Below are positions 36,244 through 45,636 of a stretch of DNA of 64,000 nt, one piece after another. The DNA is from an uncultured Eubacteriales bacterium. GTDB lineage: Bacteria; Bacillota; Clostridia; Saccharofermentanales; UBA5734. The DNA is taken from positions 131,807 to 195,806 of the forward strand of contig CAILLO010000077.1 in assembly GCA_903835065.1 (NCBI GenBank), in the 5' to 3' direction. Below the pieces are notes generated by a model, which was given only the letters and a program-made list of their open reading frames with translations, was not told the origin of the DNA and searched no databases. Numbering within the stretch: the stretch's first letter is position 1; every line of letters starts with the position of its first letter. The position numbers were made by a program, and so were the translations under genes.

Positions 36244-38334
36244 ATGGCCGACCAGAAACCGGCGCGTCGATTTGGCGCGTCCAATCCCCAACCCCGCAAC
36301 CAGGGCGCAGAAGGCGCCGAAAGACCCGCGAACGCAGCAGCAAGAGCGCCCTCGGGGCGCTCCCCGCAGCCCCCCCGCCAGCCCCGCCGCACCGACGGCA
36401 CCCCCGGAGCGCAGCCGCAGGGCGGCTCCGCCCGCCCCCCCCAGCGTCCCCAGGGAGCCCGTCCGCCGCAGGGTGGTCGCGCCCCGCAGGCGCCCCGCCC
36501 CCCCCGGTCTCCCCAGGCCGGCGCCGGAGCCCCCCGCCCGACGCCCCGTCCGCAGGGCGAAGCCCGCAAGCCGGCTCCCCGCCCGAGCGCCACGCGCCCG
36601 CAGCCCCGTCCCAGCGCGGTTCCCCGCATCGCGGCGGGACAGGCGTCCGTCCCCGCCGTCGACGGCGCGGCGCCCCGCCTCAAGGTGATCCCGCTCAGCG
36701 GACTGTCCGAGATCGGCAAGAACATGACCGTCTTCGAGTACGGCAACGACATGATCGTCGTCGACTGCGGACTCGGCTTCCCCGAAGAGGACATGCCCGG
36801 CGTCGACCTCGTGATCCCCGACATGTCCTACGTCTTCAAGAACCGGCAGAAGGTCCGCGGCGTCTTCCTGACGCACGGCCACGAGGACCACATCGGTGCC
36901 CTCCCCTGGCTGATGAAGGAGGTCAAGGCGCCTCTCTACGGCCTGCCGCTGGCCCTCGCGCTCGCGAAGATCAAGATGGAGGACAAGCAGCTCGCCTCCT
37001 CCGTCAAGTTCATGAAGACGCTGCCGGGCGACATCATCCAGGCCGGCGCCTTCTCCGTGGAGTTCATCCACGCGACGCACAGCATCGCCGACGCCGCCCA
37101 CCTCGCGATCCACACGCCCGTCGGCACGATCGTGCATTCGGGCGACTTCAAGATCGACTACACGCCGATCGACGGCGGTCCGCCGGACCTCGGCCGTCTC
37201 GCGGCGCTCGGCGCCGAAGGCGTGCTCCTCCTGATGTGCGAGAGCACGAACGTGGAGAAGCGCGGCTACACGATGTCCGAGAGCAAGGTCGGCGAGACCT
37301 TCATCGACCTGTTCCAGAACGCGACGGGCCGCATCATCATCGCCACCTTCTCGTCGAACGTCCACCGCATGCAGCAGATCTTCACCGCGGCGGAGCGCTA
37401 CGGCCGCAAGGTCGCGCTGGTGGGCCGCAGCATGCTCAAGGTGTTCGGCGCGGCGAACGAGCTCGGCTACATCAAGATGCAGCCCGGCACGCTGATCGAC
37501 ATCGAGCGCATCGACGACTACGACCCCGACGAACTCGTGATCCTGTCGACGGGCAGCCAGGGCGAGCCGATGTCCGCGCTGACCCGAATGGCCTTCTCGG
37601 AGCACAAGAAGGTCGAGATCGTCCGCGGCGACACCGTGATCCTGTCCGCGAGCCCGATCCCCGGCAACGAGAAGGCGATCTACAAGGTCGTCAACGAGCT
37701 GTTCCGCCGCGGCGCGGACGTGGTCTACGAGTCGCTCGCCGAAGTGCATGTCTCCGGGCACGCCTGCCAGGAGGAGCTCAAGCTCATGCACCAACTGGTG
37801 AAGCCGAAGTTCTTCCTCCCCGTCCACGGCGAATACCGCCACCTGTCGCGCCACGCACAGCTCGCGAACCGCATGGGCACGCCCTGGGAGAACATCTTCC
37901 TGCTCGGCAACGGGGATATCCTCGAGCTGTCCGCGGACACGGCGAAGATCGCCGGCTACGTCAGCGCGACCGACGTCCTGATCGACGGCACGGGCCTCGG
38001 CGAAGCCGGCAACCTCGTGCTGCGCGACCGCAAGCTCCTGGCCGAGGACGGCATGCTGTCCGTCAGCATCGCCCTCTGGGCCGACGACGGGACGCTCGCC
38101 GCCGACCCCGACATCCAGGCGCGCGGCTTCCTGTATGAAGCCGAGGCGGAGCGCGTGATCGAGGAGTCCCGCTCCAAGATCCTCACGTTCCTGCAGCGCG
38201 CGGCGGCGGCCAACAAGCCGATCGCCGAGATGATCCGCACGAACGCCCTGCGCGACCAGCTGCGCGACTTCCTGCACGAGCGCACCCAGCGCCGACCGGT
38301 CGTGCTGGTCAGCCTGATGGAGATCGAACCCTAG
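36244..38334 (+). CDS. rnj: ribonuclease J with long disordered N-terminal extension
   Basis: This 696-residue metallo-beta-lactamase/beta-CASP ribonuclease acts in mRNA decay and rRNA maturation. The core begins near residue 143 (RLKVIPLSGLSEIGKNM). Metal site HGHEDHIG is at ~211, SGDFKIDYTP follows, and beta-CASP motifs STGSQGEP and VSGHACQEEL come later. Residues 1-142 are an Arg/Pro/Gln/Gly-rich, low-complexity tail, far longer than Bacillus RNase J1/J2. ATG 36244 follows AAGGAGG and was chosen over upstream ATGs. It appears to be the only RNase J in the window, and no RNase E/Y is seen here. Confidence 0.94.
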   Translation: MADQKPARRFGASNPQPRNQGAEGAERPANAAARAPSGRSPQPPRQPRRTDGTPGAQPQGGSARPPQRPQGARPPQGGRAPQAPRPPRSPQAGAGAPRPTPRPQGEARKPAPRPSATRPQPRPSAVPRIAAGQASVPAVDGAAPRLKVIPLSGLSEIGKNMTVFEYGNDMIVVDCGLGFPEEDMPGVDLVIPDMSYVFKNRQKVRGVFLTHGHEDHIGALPWLMKEVKAPLYGLPLALALAKIKMEDKQLASSVKFMKTLPGDIIQAGAFSVEFIHATHSIADAAHLAIHTPVGTIVHSGDFKIDYTPIDGGPPDLGRLAALGAEGVLLLMCESTNVEKRGYTMSESKVGETFIDLFQNATGRIIIATFSSNVHRMQQIFTAAERYGRKVALVGRSMLKVFGAANELGYIKMQPGTLIDIERIDDYDPDELVILSTGSQGEPMSALTRMAFSEHKKVEIVRGDTVILSASPIPGNEKAIYKVVNELFRRGADVVYESLAEVHVSGHACQEELKLMHQLVKPKFFLPVHGEYRHLSRHAQLANRMGTPWENIFLLGNGDILELSADTAKIAGYVSATDVLIDGTGLGEAGNLVLRDRKLLAEDGMLSVSIALWADDGTLAADPDIQARGFLYEAEAERVIEESRSKILTFLQRAAAANKPIAEMIRTNALRDQLRDFLHERTQRRPVVLVSLMEIEP

Positions 38335-38359
38335 TCCCACGTTCCCGAACAACGCACGA

Positions 38360-38400
38360 AGGACCCGTCCGCTTCCGTCGATCGGAGCCGGGCGGGTCCT
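38360..38400 (+). terminator. candidate terminator after RNase J
   Basis: AGGACCCG pairs with CGGGTCCT around a 25-base GC-rich loop, followed by CTTCC. The poly-T is poor, so termination may be partial. Confidence 0.45.
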
Positions 38401-38509
38401 CTTCCGTCCCCCGGGAACCGCCGAGACTTCGCGAACGGCTGTTTTCCGGGCTTCCAACGGAATCCGGAACGCGCTATGCTTCAGGAAGGAAGACCGGAGG
38501 AGGTGTCGG

Positions 38510-38860
38510 ATGGGCCATCAACGCAGAAGTCTGGAATCCTATCGCAGGGAGTTCCGGGAGGACTGGCAGCGCGAGGACCTGGGCCGGGAGGAAGAGCGGA
38601 AGGTCTGGAAGGACCTGAAGAAAGGCATCCCGTTGCCATCGGACGTCTTCGAGGACACCAGCGGCTTCGAGACCCACTATTTTCGCCGGAAAGTCACGGG
38701 GGAGCTCACCGAGGACGAACTCGGGGAACTGATGCGGTACCGGAAGCTCGACTCGCTCCGGGACCTCGCGGCGTCCGCGCGGGTCGTCCGGTGCGTGCTG
38801 GTCGCCCTCCTGGTCGTCGCGGCCCTCGCCCTGTTCCTGCTCCTGGTCCACGCGATCTAG
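38510..38860 (+). CDS. small tail-anchored membrane protein, unknown
   Basis: This is a 116-residue protein. The N-terminal two-thirds are charged and helical (SLESYRREFREDWQREDLGRE, ELTEDELGELMRYRKL). One C-terminal hydrophobic helix (residues ~93-114) would anchor it in the membrane with the soluble part in the cytoplasm. GGAGGAGG precedes the ATG. No family is recognised. It is followed by a strong hairpin. Confidence 0.7.
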   Translation: MGHQRRSLESYRREFREDWQREDLGREEERKVWKDLKKGIPLPSDVFEDTSGFETHYFRRKVTGELTEDELGELMRYRKLDSLRDLAASARVVRCVLVALLVVAALALFLLLVHAI

Positions 38861-38895
38861 GCGGCGGCCTCCGGGGCCGCGGACCGCGGGCGCAC

Positions 38896-38935
38896 GAAGC
38901 CCTCCGCACCCGGTCTTCCGGGCACGGAGGGCTTC
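38896..38935. terminator. bidirectional nested hairpin terminator
   Basis: GAAGCCCTCCG pairs with CGGAGGGCTTC (11 bp), and inside it CCCGG pairs with CCGGG. It separates the small membrane gene from the convergent corrinoid gene; TTCTTCG follows on the plus strand. Confidence 0.75.
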
Positions 38936-38962
38936 TTCGTGGAGCGAGGCGGGCTCGGGGCT

Positions 38963-39604
38963 CTAGCCGCGGGCCTTGATCGCCGCTGCGGCCGCTTCCG
39001 CGGCGGAGGCCGCGTCGGGGGCGTACAGGTCGGCGCCGATGCTCTTGCAGAAGGTCTCGTTGACCGGCGCGCCGCCGACCATGATGACGAACTTGTTCCG
39101 GACGCCGGCGGCCACGGCGGCCTCGACGACGGCCTTCATCTCGTTCATCGTGGTGGTGAGCAGGGCGGAGCAGCAGATGACCTGGACGTTGTTCTCGATC
39201 GCGGCGGCGACGAACTTGTCGGCCGGGACGTCGGTGCCGATGTCGATGACCTCGAGGCCCTTGCCTTCCATCATCATCGCGACCAGGTTCTTGCCGATGT
39301 CGTGCAGGTCGCCCTTGACGGTTCCGATGAGGACCTTGCCGCTGGCCTTGACGCCCTGGGAGGCGAGCAGGGGCTTCAGGATCTCGGTGCCGGCCTTCAT
39401 GGCGCGCGCGGCGATCAGGACGTCGGGGACGTAGACTTCGTTGTTCTTGAATTTGCCGCCGATGATGCCCATGCCCGCGAGCAGGCCCTGGTTGAGCACG
39501 TCGGACGCGGGCACGCCGGCGTCCAGCGCTTCCTGCACCATGACCTTGACGTCCTTGGCCTTGCCCTTCTGCAGCGCTTCCGAGATCAGATCGAGGATTT
39601 CCAT
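38963..39604 (-). CDS. methyltransferase corrinoid protein (MtaC/MtbC-like)
   Basis: This 213-residue protein has the corrinoid-protein fold: an N-terminal helical cap (residues 1-85: DVLNQGLLAGMGIIGGKFKNNEVYVPDVLIAARAM) and a Rossmann B12 domain with the lower-ligand motif DLHDIG (Asp99, His101, Gly104). Such proteins carry a methyl group from methanol, methylamines or O-demethylation substrates to an acceptor. No substrate methyltransferase is in the window, so the substrate is open. The PocR/AraC regulator gene 47 bases upstream on the same strand is the likely partner. The C-terminus is Ala-rich. Confidence 0.92.
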   Translation of the reverse strand: MEILDLISEALQKGKAKDVKVMVQEALDAGVPASDVLNQGLLAGMGIIGGKFKNNEVYVPDVLIAARAMKAGTEILKPLLASQGVKASGKVLIGTVKGDLHDIGKNLVAMMMEGKGLEVIDIGTDVPADKFVAAAIENNVQVICCSALLTTTMNEMKAVVEAAVAAGVRNKFVIMVGGAPVNETFCKSIGADLYAPDAASAAEAAAAAIKARG

Positions 39605-39651
39605 GTCTCATTCCTCCCATATCCTGCCCCGGGTCTTCCGAGGCTGTTCCG

Positions 39652-41004
39652 CTATTTCTCGAGCCGCGCCGAAGACGCCGCCGGCTTGACCTTGCCGCGC
39701 GATTCCCGAAACTTGCCCGGGGTCACGCCCGTCATCCGCTTGAACACCTTGGAGAAGTAGCTCTGGCCCTCGAAACCGGCCAGCGTCGACACGTCGACGA
39801 GCTGGATCGAGTCGTTGAGCAGCATCTTCTTGGCGGACTCCACGCGGATCCGGTTCACGAAGACGTTGAAGTTGTCCTTCATCTCCTCCTTGAAGACCCG
39901 GCTGAAGTAGGCCGGGCTGAGGTACACGTGCGACGCGGCCTCCTCCAGGGTGATGCGGTTCATGTAGTTCTTGCGGATGTAGTCCACCGCGCGGTAGATC
40001 ACGTCCGCATGCTTGACTTCCGACAGGTTGAAGACCTGGTCCGTGAAGCGGGCCATGATGCCGGACAGCCAGTAGGCGAGGTCCTCGACGTTGCGGAAGC
40101 TGTTGATGCGGTTGAGGTAGCCGTAGTTGAGGCCGAAGATCTGCTGCGCGTCTGCGCCGCCCTTGATCGCGGCGCGGGACAGTAGCACGACCAGCTCGAG
40201 CACGCGGGCGCGGATGATGTCGAAGCTGCCGCCGCTTGCGAAGAAGATGTGGCCCAGGATCTCGTTGAGGACGCGTTGCGCGCCGGGCCGGTCGCCGATC
40301 TCGATCAGGTCGAGGAGCTCGCGCTCCTTTTCCATCGGATAGGCCTCCATGCCCTCGGGCTGGCCGATGTCCTTGATCGAGCGGATATGTTCCCAGATTT
40401 CGGCCTGCAGTTCGCCGGAGCTCTTTCGGGCGTCGACGTCGGCATAGGAATCGTCGGACAGCGACTTCGCGACGTGGGCGAGCAGGTCGCACAGGCTGTT
40501 CACGCGCTGCGGGGCGATCACGGGGACGCTCTCCATCTGGCGGCGCAGCGACGGGATGAATTCGTTCGCGATCCCGTTCTTGGCCATGATTTCGTCGATC
40601 AGGAACTCGTCGGGGTCGATCATGTGCACGGGCCCGCCGAGCAGGGCGCCGACCACGACGCCACCGGACAGGACGGGCGAGGCCCAGTGCGTCAGGCCCA
40701 TCGGGCAGAAATAGACGTACTTGCCGCCGAAGCGCTCGGCCTGGTAGGAGCCGTAGAGGTGCGAATTGGTGCAGGCGTCGGCCTCGGAGGAGCCTTCGGG
40801 GATGCGGGAGCGGAAGATCTCGCCCGCGATCTCGCACACCGTGTGGCGGCCGTGCTGCCTATCCGCGACGTGCAGGGTCTCCCCCATCGCGCTGACCACC
40901 ATGCACGGGACGCCGGTCGACCGCTCGTAGTCGTCCGCGGCACGGAACAGGCGTTCCATGTCGTAGTTCGGGGCGAGCGTCTGCGGCAGCGAGAAGCGGA
41001 CCAT
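39652..41004 (-). CDS. PocR-sensor AraC family regulator
   Basis: This 450-residue regulator has a PocR domain at the N-terminus (LFRAADDYERSTGVPCMVVS; cysteines at ACTNSHLYG and YFCPMGLTHWASPV) that senses small hydrocarbon derivatives. A helical middle region leads to a C-terminal AraC double helix-turn-helix (ITLEEAASHVYLSPAYFSRVFK, VDVSTLAGFEGQSYFSKVFK). PocR-AraC proteins commonly control corrinoid methyltransferase or diol-utilisation genes, which fits the next gene. GGAGG precedes the ATG. Upstream -10-like TAGAAT and TACAAT occur, but spacing to TTGCAT (15 or 20 bases) is not ideal. Confidence 0.9.
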   Translation of the reverse strand: MVRFSLPQTLAPNYDMERLFRAADDYERSTGVPCMVVSAMGETLHVADRQHGRHTVCEIAGEIFRSRIPEGSSEADACTNSHLYGSYQAERFGGKYVYFCPMGLTHWASPVLSGGVVVGALLGGPVHMIDPDEFLIDEIMAKNGIANEFIPSLRRQMESVPVIAPQRVNSLCDLLAHVAKSLSDDSYADVDARKSSGELQAEIWEHIRSIKDIGQPEGMEAYPMEKERELLDLIEIGDRPGAQRVLNEILGHIFFASGGSFDIIRARVLELVVLLSRAAIKGGADAQQIFGLNYGYLNRINSFRNVEDLAYWLSGIMARFTDQVFNLSEVKHADVIYRAVDYIRKNYMNRITLEEAASHVYLSPAYFSRVFKEEMKDNFNVFVNRIRVESAKKMLLNDSIQLVDVSTLAGFEGQSYFSKVFKRMTGVTPGKFRESRGKVKPAASSARLEK

Positions 41005-41098
41005 CGAGTGCCCTCCGGGAAATCCTTCTTTCTGGATTGTATTCTATCCCGGAGGGTCAGGATGCAACGGTCTTGTCTCGATTTGTATTTTCTTGCAC

Positions 41099-43498
41099 TC
41101 AGTGGCCGCGATGGACCTCGATGACGTCGCGAATGGACTTGACCCGTCCGAACACGCGGTCGAGCTGGTCCTGTCCCTGCACTTCGACGGTCATCGAGAT
41201 GCTGGCGGTGAAGTCCTTGAGGACCTTCATCGAGGCCGCGACGATGGAGACCTTCTCCTCGGCGATGGCGCTGGATATGTCGGCGAGCAGGTGCCGCCGG
41301 TCGTTCGCGAGCACGGTCATCTCGACCTTGTACGCCGCACCGGGGGACTCCCCGGCCCATGTGACCTCGATCAGGCGCGCCGCCTCCTCGGTCTCGCGGG
41401 GCGTGCGCGTGGAATCGGAGGGGGATAGCAGCGAGCGGATGTTGGCGCAGTCGGTCCGATGCACGGCGACGCCCTTGCCGCGGGTGATGAAGCCGACGAT
41501 CGAGTCGCCGTAGACGGGGCCGCAGCAGCGGGAGAACACGACGAGGCAGTTGTCGATGCCCTTCACGACGACGCCGCCGCTCTTGTTCGTCGGGCGGCGC
41601 TGCGGGCGCTGGGTGACCATGGCGGCGGCCGCGGCGACGAGGGCCTCCTCGGTGGCCTTCTGGCCGGCCTGCGCGAGCCCGGCCGGGACGATCTGCGACG
41701 GTACGGGCGTGGCGCCGGGCACGTGCACCAGCTGTCCCTGGGCGTTCAGCCGGTACCCCAGGCGCGTGCGCTCCTCCTCGGGCAGGTAGCGGATGTATTC
41801 CTCGCGCAGTCGGGAGATCACCTTGCCGGCCGACAGGCCGCCGAAGCCGATCGCGGAGTACATGTCGTCGACGGAGGAAAGCGAGTAGCGGCGCAGCACC
41901 GGATCGAGCACATCGCCGCGTGCAAGCAGCTGGGACGGCGTGAGCGAGAGCTTGCGAAGCTCCTTCTCGAAGGCCTCCTTGCCGCGCTCGATGTTCTCCT
42001 CGCGCATCTCCTTCTTGAACCACTGGTTGATCTTGCTGCGTGCCGACGAGCTCTTCACGATCTTCAGCCAATCGCGGCTGGGCCCGTGGACCTTGTCGGA
42101 GGTCAGGATCTCGACGATGTCGCCGTTCTGCAGCTCGTACGTCAACGGCACGATGCGCCCGTTGACCTTGGCGCCGTACATGCGGTTGCCGATGCCGCTG
42201 TGGATGTTGTACGCGAGGTCGACCGGCACGGCGCCGGCCGGCAGCGGCACGACGTCGCCGCGCGGCGTGAACACGAACACCTCGTCGGCGACCAGACCGT
42301 TGCGCAGCGACTCCATGAACTCGCCGGCGTCGCGCATCTCCTTCTGCCACTCGAGAAGCTGGCGCAGCCAGGCGAGCTTCTCGTCGTAGGCCTCGCCCTC
42401 CTTCGCGTCCTTGCCGCCCTTGCCCTTCGCAGCGGCGCCCCCCGCGCCCTGCGCGCCCTCCTTGTACTTCCAGTGCGCCGCGATGCCGTATTCCGCCGTG
42501 CGGTGCATGTCCTTCGTGCGGATCTGCACCTCGAAGGGCACGCCCTTGGGACCGAACACGGTCGTGTGCAGCGACTGGTACTGGTTGGGCTTGGGCATCG
42601 CGATGTAGTCCTTGAAGCGGCCGGGCATCGGGCGGTACAGGTCGTGCACCGCGCCGAGCACGGCGTAGCAGTCCGCGACCGTATCGACGACGACGCGCGT
42701 CGCGAAGAGGTCGTAGATCTGGTCCAGGGACTTGGCCTGCGTCTGCATCTTGCGGTAGATGCTGTAGAAGTGCTTCGGACGGCCGTCGATGTCGCCGTGG
42801 ATGCCCATCGACTCGATACGCGCGCGGATCTCGGCGATGACCTGGGCCAGCATCTGCTCGCGCTCGGTGCGTTTCTGCGCGATCGCGCCGACGAGCTCGT
42901 AGTAGGCCTCCCGGTCGATGTAGCGGAGGCAGAGGTCCTCGAGTTCCCACTTCATGCGGTAGATGCCGAGGCGGTGGGCGAGCGGCGCGTAGATGTCGAG
43001 GGTCTCGTGCGCCTTCTCCTTCTGCTTCTCCTCGGTCATGTACTGGATCGTGCGCATGTTGTGCAGGCGGTCGGCCAGCTTGATCAGGACGACGCGGATG
43101 TCGCGGGCCATCGAGAGGAACATCTTGCGGAAGTTCTCGGCCTGCACCTCCTCCTTCGAGGAGTAGGAGATCTTCTCGAGCTTGGTCACGCCGTCGACGA
43201 GTTCCGCGACGGTCTCGCCGAACTGCTCGCGGACGTCGTCGAGGGTGCGGCCGGTGTCCTCGACGGTGTCGTGCAGCAGCGCGCCGCACAGCGTTTCGGC
43301 GTCGACCTCGTAGTCGGTCAGGATCAGGGTGGTCTCGACGGGGTGGAAGATATACGGCTCGCCGTTGGCGCGGGTCTGCCCCTCGTGCGCGGTCCTTGCG
43401 AACTCATAGGCCTTCCAGAGCCGCTCGCCGACGGGCTCGCGGAGATAGGCCTCCGCCTTGGAGACCACGGTGCCCATGAGTTCCCGGATTTCAGGCAT
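41099..43498 (-). CDS. rel: bifunctional (p)ppGpp synthetase/hydrolase Rel
   Basis: This 799-residue long RSH enzyme has, in order, an HD hydrolase (FHPVETTLILTD, LLHDTVEDTG), a synthetase (GRPKHFYSIYRKMQ, RFKDYIAMPKPNQYQSLHTTV, FEVQIRTKDMH), TGS (DEVFVFTPRGDVVPLPAG), a conserved-cysteine domain (FSRCCGPVYGD, RTDC) and ACT. The RFKD motif is the bifunctional Rel type, not the RelA-only type. A Gly/Lys-rich insert (GAQGAGGAAAKGKGGKDAKEG) interrupts the region after the synthetase. The start overlaps recJ by eight bases. The usual apt gene between recJ and rel is absent. Confidence 0.96.
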   Translation of the reverse strand: MPEIRELMGTVVSKAEAYLREPVGERLWKAYEFARTAHEGQTRANGEPYIFHPVETTLILTDYEVDAETLCGALLHDTVEDTGRTLDDVREQFGETVAELVDGVTKLEKISYSSKEEVQAENFRKMFLSMARDIRVVLIKLADRLHNMRTIQYMTEEKQKEKAHETLDIYAPLAHRLGIYRMKWELEDLCLRYIDREAYYELVGAIAQKRTEREQMLAQVIAEIRARIESMGIHGDIDGRPKHFYSIYRKMQTQAKSLDQIYDLFATRVVVDTVADCYAVLGAVHDLYRPMPGRFKDYIAMPKPNQYQSLHTTVFGPKGVPFEVQIRTKDMHRTAEYGIAAHWKYKEGAQGAGGAAAKGKGGKDAKEGEAYDEKLAWLRQLLEWQKEMRDAGEFMESLRNGLVADEVFVFTPRGDVVPLPAGAVPVDLAYNIHSGIGNRMYGAKVNGRIVPLTYELQNGDIVEILTSDKVHGPSRDWLKIVKSSSARSKINQWFKKEMREENIERGKEAFEKELRKLSLTPSQLLARGDVLDPVLRRYSLSSVDDMYSAIGFGGLSAGKVISRLREEYIRYLPEEERTRLGYRLNAQGQLVHVPGATPVPSQIVPAGLAQAGQKATEEALVAAAAAMVTQRPQRRPTNKSGGVVVKGIDNCLVVFSRCCGPVYGDSIVGFITRGKGVAVHRTDCANIRSLLSPSDSTRTPRETEEAARLIEVTWAGESPGAAYKVEMTVLANDRRHLLADISSAIAEEKVSIVAASMKVLKDFTASISMTVEVQGQDQLDRVFGRVKSIRDVIEVHRGH

Positions 43499-45554
43499 CC
43501 GCTTCCAGAGCCCCTTCTTCCTTGAGCCGGCGATAGGTCGGCGAGCCTTCGAGCTTCACGCGGTCGGCGGTCGGCAGGAGGCGGATCCTGCGTCGCCCTG
43601 TGCCGGCGGCCTCGAGGACGACGAGCGAGGATTCCTCCAGTATAGCCAAAACCGTCTCCAGTTCAAATCCGGAGGCCGTGCCGCAGCCGTTCAGGGGCCC
43701 GAGGTCGCGGGCGATCGCGGTGGGGTCGTAGATCGTTCCGTCGGCATTCCGCGGGTCCTTCAGGAGGCGGTAGACGGCGCCGAACAACGACGCGCGGACC
43801 ATGCGGGGCGCGCCCGGGCGCAGGTCGCGGATCTGGAGCTGGACGCTCTTCGCGCCGCGGTACTCGTTGACGTCGAGCTGGAAAAGCACGTCGATGCGGT
43901 CGCCGTCGGCGAAGGAGTCGGGTCGGGACGCGTTGCCGAAGGCGATGCCGTCGGGCGCGGGGCGGCCGTCCGCGGTCCGGAACGAGTAGCGGCGGTGCTT
44001 GCCCTCGGTCAGCGGACGCTGCGCGGCGACGCGCAGGTCCTTCGCGACGAAGAGCGGCCGGGGGTTGCCCTCGCCGAACGGGGCGAGGCGCTGGAGGGAC
44101 AGGGCACGGTCGAGGGTCAGCGCGGTCGGCGGCAGGACGGCGTCGGCCTCGACGGCCGGTCCGTCGTCTCCACCCTCGGGCGGCGGGAGGGCGGCCGCGC
44201 AGGCCTCGAGCGCGGCGCGGAAGGCGTCGAGGTTTCCGGGTTCGATCACGACGCCGGCGGCCTTGCGGTGCCCGCCGAACCGGACGGTGAGAGGGGCGGC
44301 GGAGGCGATCGCGGACAGCAGGTCGAAGTCGCCGCAGCCGCGGCCGGAACCGCGGAGCTGGCCGTTCTCGTCGGCGAAGACGATGGCGGAGCGGCCGAAG
44401 GCCTCGACGAGGCGCGAGGCGACGATGCCGACCACGCCGGGGTGCCAGCCGGCGCCCGCGACGACGAGGGGCGCAGAGGGGGGGAGGGCGGTGGTGACGG
44501 CCGGGGCGGGGCGTTCGCGCGCCGCGAGGAGCGCGCGCGCCTGGGCGGACGCCTCGTCGAAGATGCGGCCCTCGACGGCCTGCCGACGCGCGTTCTCACG
44601 TTCCAGTTCGGCGGCGAGCGCGGCGGCACGCGCGGGGTCGGTCGCGAGGAGAAGCTCGACCGCGCGCGTCGCGTCGCCCATCCGCCCCGCGGCATTGAGG
44701 CGCGGGGCGAGGCGGAAGGCGACGGAGGCCTCGTCGAGGGCTTCGGGCGCGGTGGACGAGGCGTCGAGGAGCGCGCGGACGCCGGGGCGAGGCGCGCGGC
44801 GCATGCGCTCGAGGCCGAGCGCGACCCAGAGGCGGTTCTCGTGGAGGACCGGCACGACGTCGGCGACGGTGCCGATTGCGGCGAGGTCGACGCCGTCGAG
44901 CCAGAGGTCGCCGAGGGACAGCCGGGCGCACAGCGCCTGCGTGAGCCGCAGCGCGAGGCCGGCGCCGGACAGGCCGTCGAACGGATAGGTCGCGTCGGGG
45001 CGCTTGGGATCGACGACGGCGTCCGCGGTCGGCAGTTCGGCTTTGCAGACGTGGTGGTCCGTGACGACGACGGCGACACCCTCAGCCTTCATCGCCGCGA
45101 TCTCCTCGAGCGCGGACACGCCGCAATCGACGGTCACGACGAGGCGAGCGCCGGTTTCGCGGACGACTTCGGTGCTGCGCTCGGATAGACCGTAGCCCTC
45201 GCCGAGCCGGTCAGGAATATGGTACGCGCAGTCGGCTCCGATGCCGCGCAGGAAGGAGACGAGCAACGCGGTGGCGGTCACGCCGTCGGCATCGTAGTCG
45301 CCGTGCACGAGAATCCGCTCGCGGGCGCGCAGAGCCTTCTCGACGGTCGCGACGGCGGCCTCCATCCCGTCGATGCACAGCGGGTCGGGCACGCGGTCGA
45401 GGCGGGGCGAAAGGAACGCCTCCCGCTCCTCACCGTCCTCCGGCAGGCGCTGCGAAAGCAGGAAGGCGACCAGGTCGGCGTCGTCGGGGAGCGGCGCGAC
45501 GGTTTCGTACGGCCGTCCGGCGACGGTCCAGCGGCGCGGGTTCGGTCCGTTCAT
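43491..45554 (-). CDS. recJ: single-stranded-DNA exonuclease RecJ
   Basis: This 687-residue DHH/DHHA1 exonuclease has the metal motifs HGDYDADGVTAT, VTVDCGVSA, VTDHH and, in DHHA1, FGGHRKAAGVVI. An OB-fold and a C-terminal domain follow. The length fits the Firmicutes form with an extra C-terminal domain. GGGAGG lies before the ATG. It forms a coupled pair with rel. RecJ works in RecF-pathway repair and mismatch repair. Confidence 0.95.
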   Translation of the reverse strand: MNGPNPRRWTVAGRPYETVAPLPDDADLVAFLLSQRLPEDGEEREAFLSPRLDRVPDPLCIDGMEAAVATVEKALRARERILVHGDYDADGVTATALLVSFLRGIGADCAYHIPDRLGEGYGLSERSTEVVRETGARLVVTVDCGVSALEEIAAMKAEGVAVVVTDHHVCKAELPTADAVVDPKRPDATYPFDGLSGAGLALRLTQALCARLSLGDLWLDGVDLAAIGTVADVVPVLHENRLWVALGLERMRRAPRPGVRALLDASSTAPEALDEASVAFRLAPRLNAAGRMGDATRAVELLLATDPARAAALAAELERENARRQAVEGRIFDEASAQARALLAARERPAPAVTTALPPSAPLVVAGAGWHPGVVGIVASRLVEAFGRSAIVFADENGQLRGSGRGCGDFDLLSAIASAAPLTVRFGGHRKAAGVVIEPGNLDAFRAALEACAAALPPPEGGDDGPAVEADAVLPPTALTLDRALSLQRLAPFGEGNPRPLFVAKDLRVAAQRPLTEGKHRRYSFRTADGRPAPDGIAFGNASRPDSFADGDRIDVLFQLDVNEYRGAKSVQLQIRDLRPGAPRMVRASLFGAVYRLLKDPRNADGTIYDPTAIARDLGPLNGCGTASGFELETVLAILEESSLVVLEAAGTGRRRIRLLPTADRVKLEGSPTYRRLKEEGALEADA

Positions 45555-45582
45555 CGCGCGGCGTCCTCCCTCTGATGTGCAA

Positions 45583-45612
45583 GAGCCCGGACCCTTTGAC
45601 AGGTCCGGGCTC
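45583..45612 (-). terminator. terminator after rpsU-yqeY
   Basis: GAGCCCGGACC pairs with GGTCCGGGCTC (11 bp, 8-base loop) between yqeY and recJ. The T-tract on the minus strand is short (CTTGCAC), so some read-through into recJ is likely. Confidence 0.65.
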
Positions 45613-45636
45613 CAGGTTGCAGGTCCGGGATTCGGG

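Noticed and set aside
35842-38457. 871-residue minus ORF
   Set aside because: Only the last 86 residues (S20) are real; the rest is antisense to RNase J.
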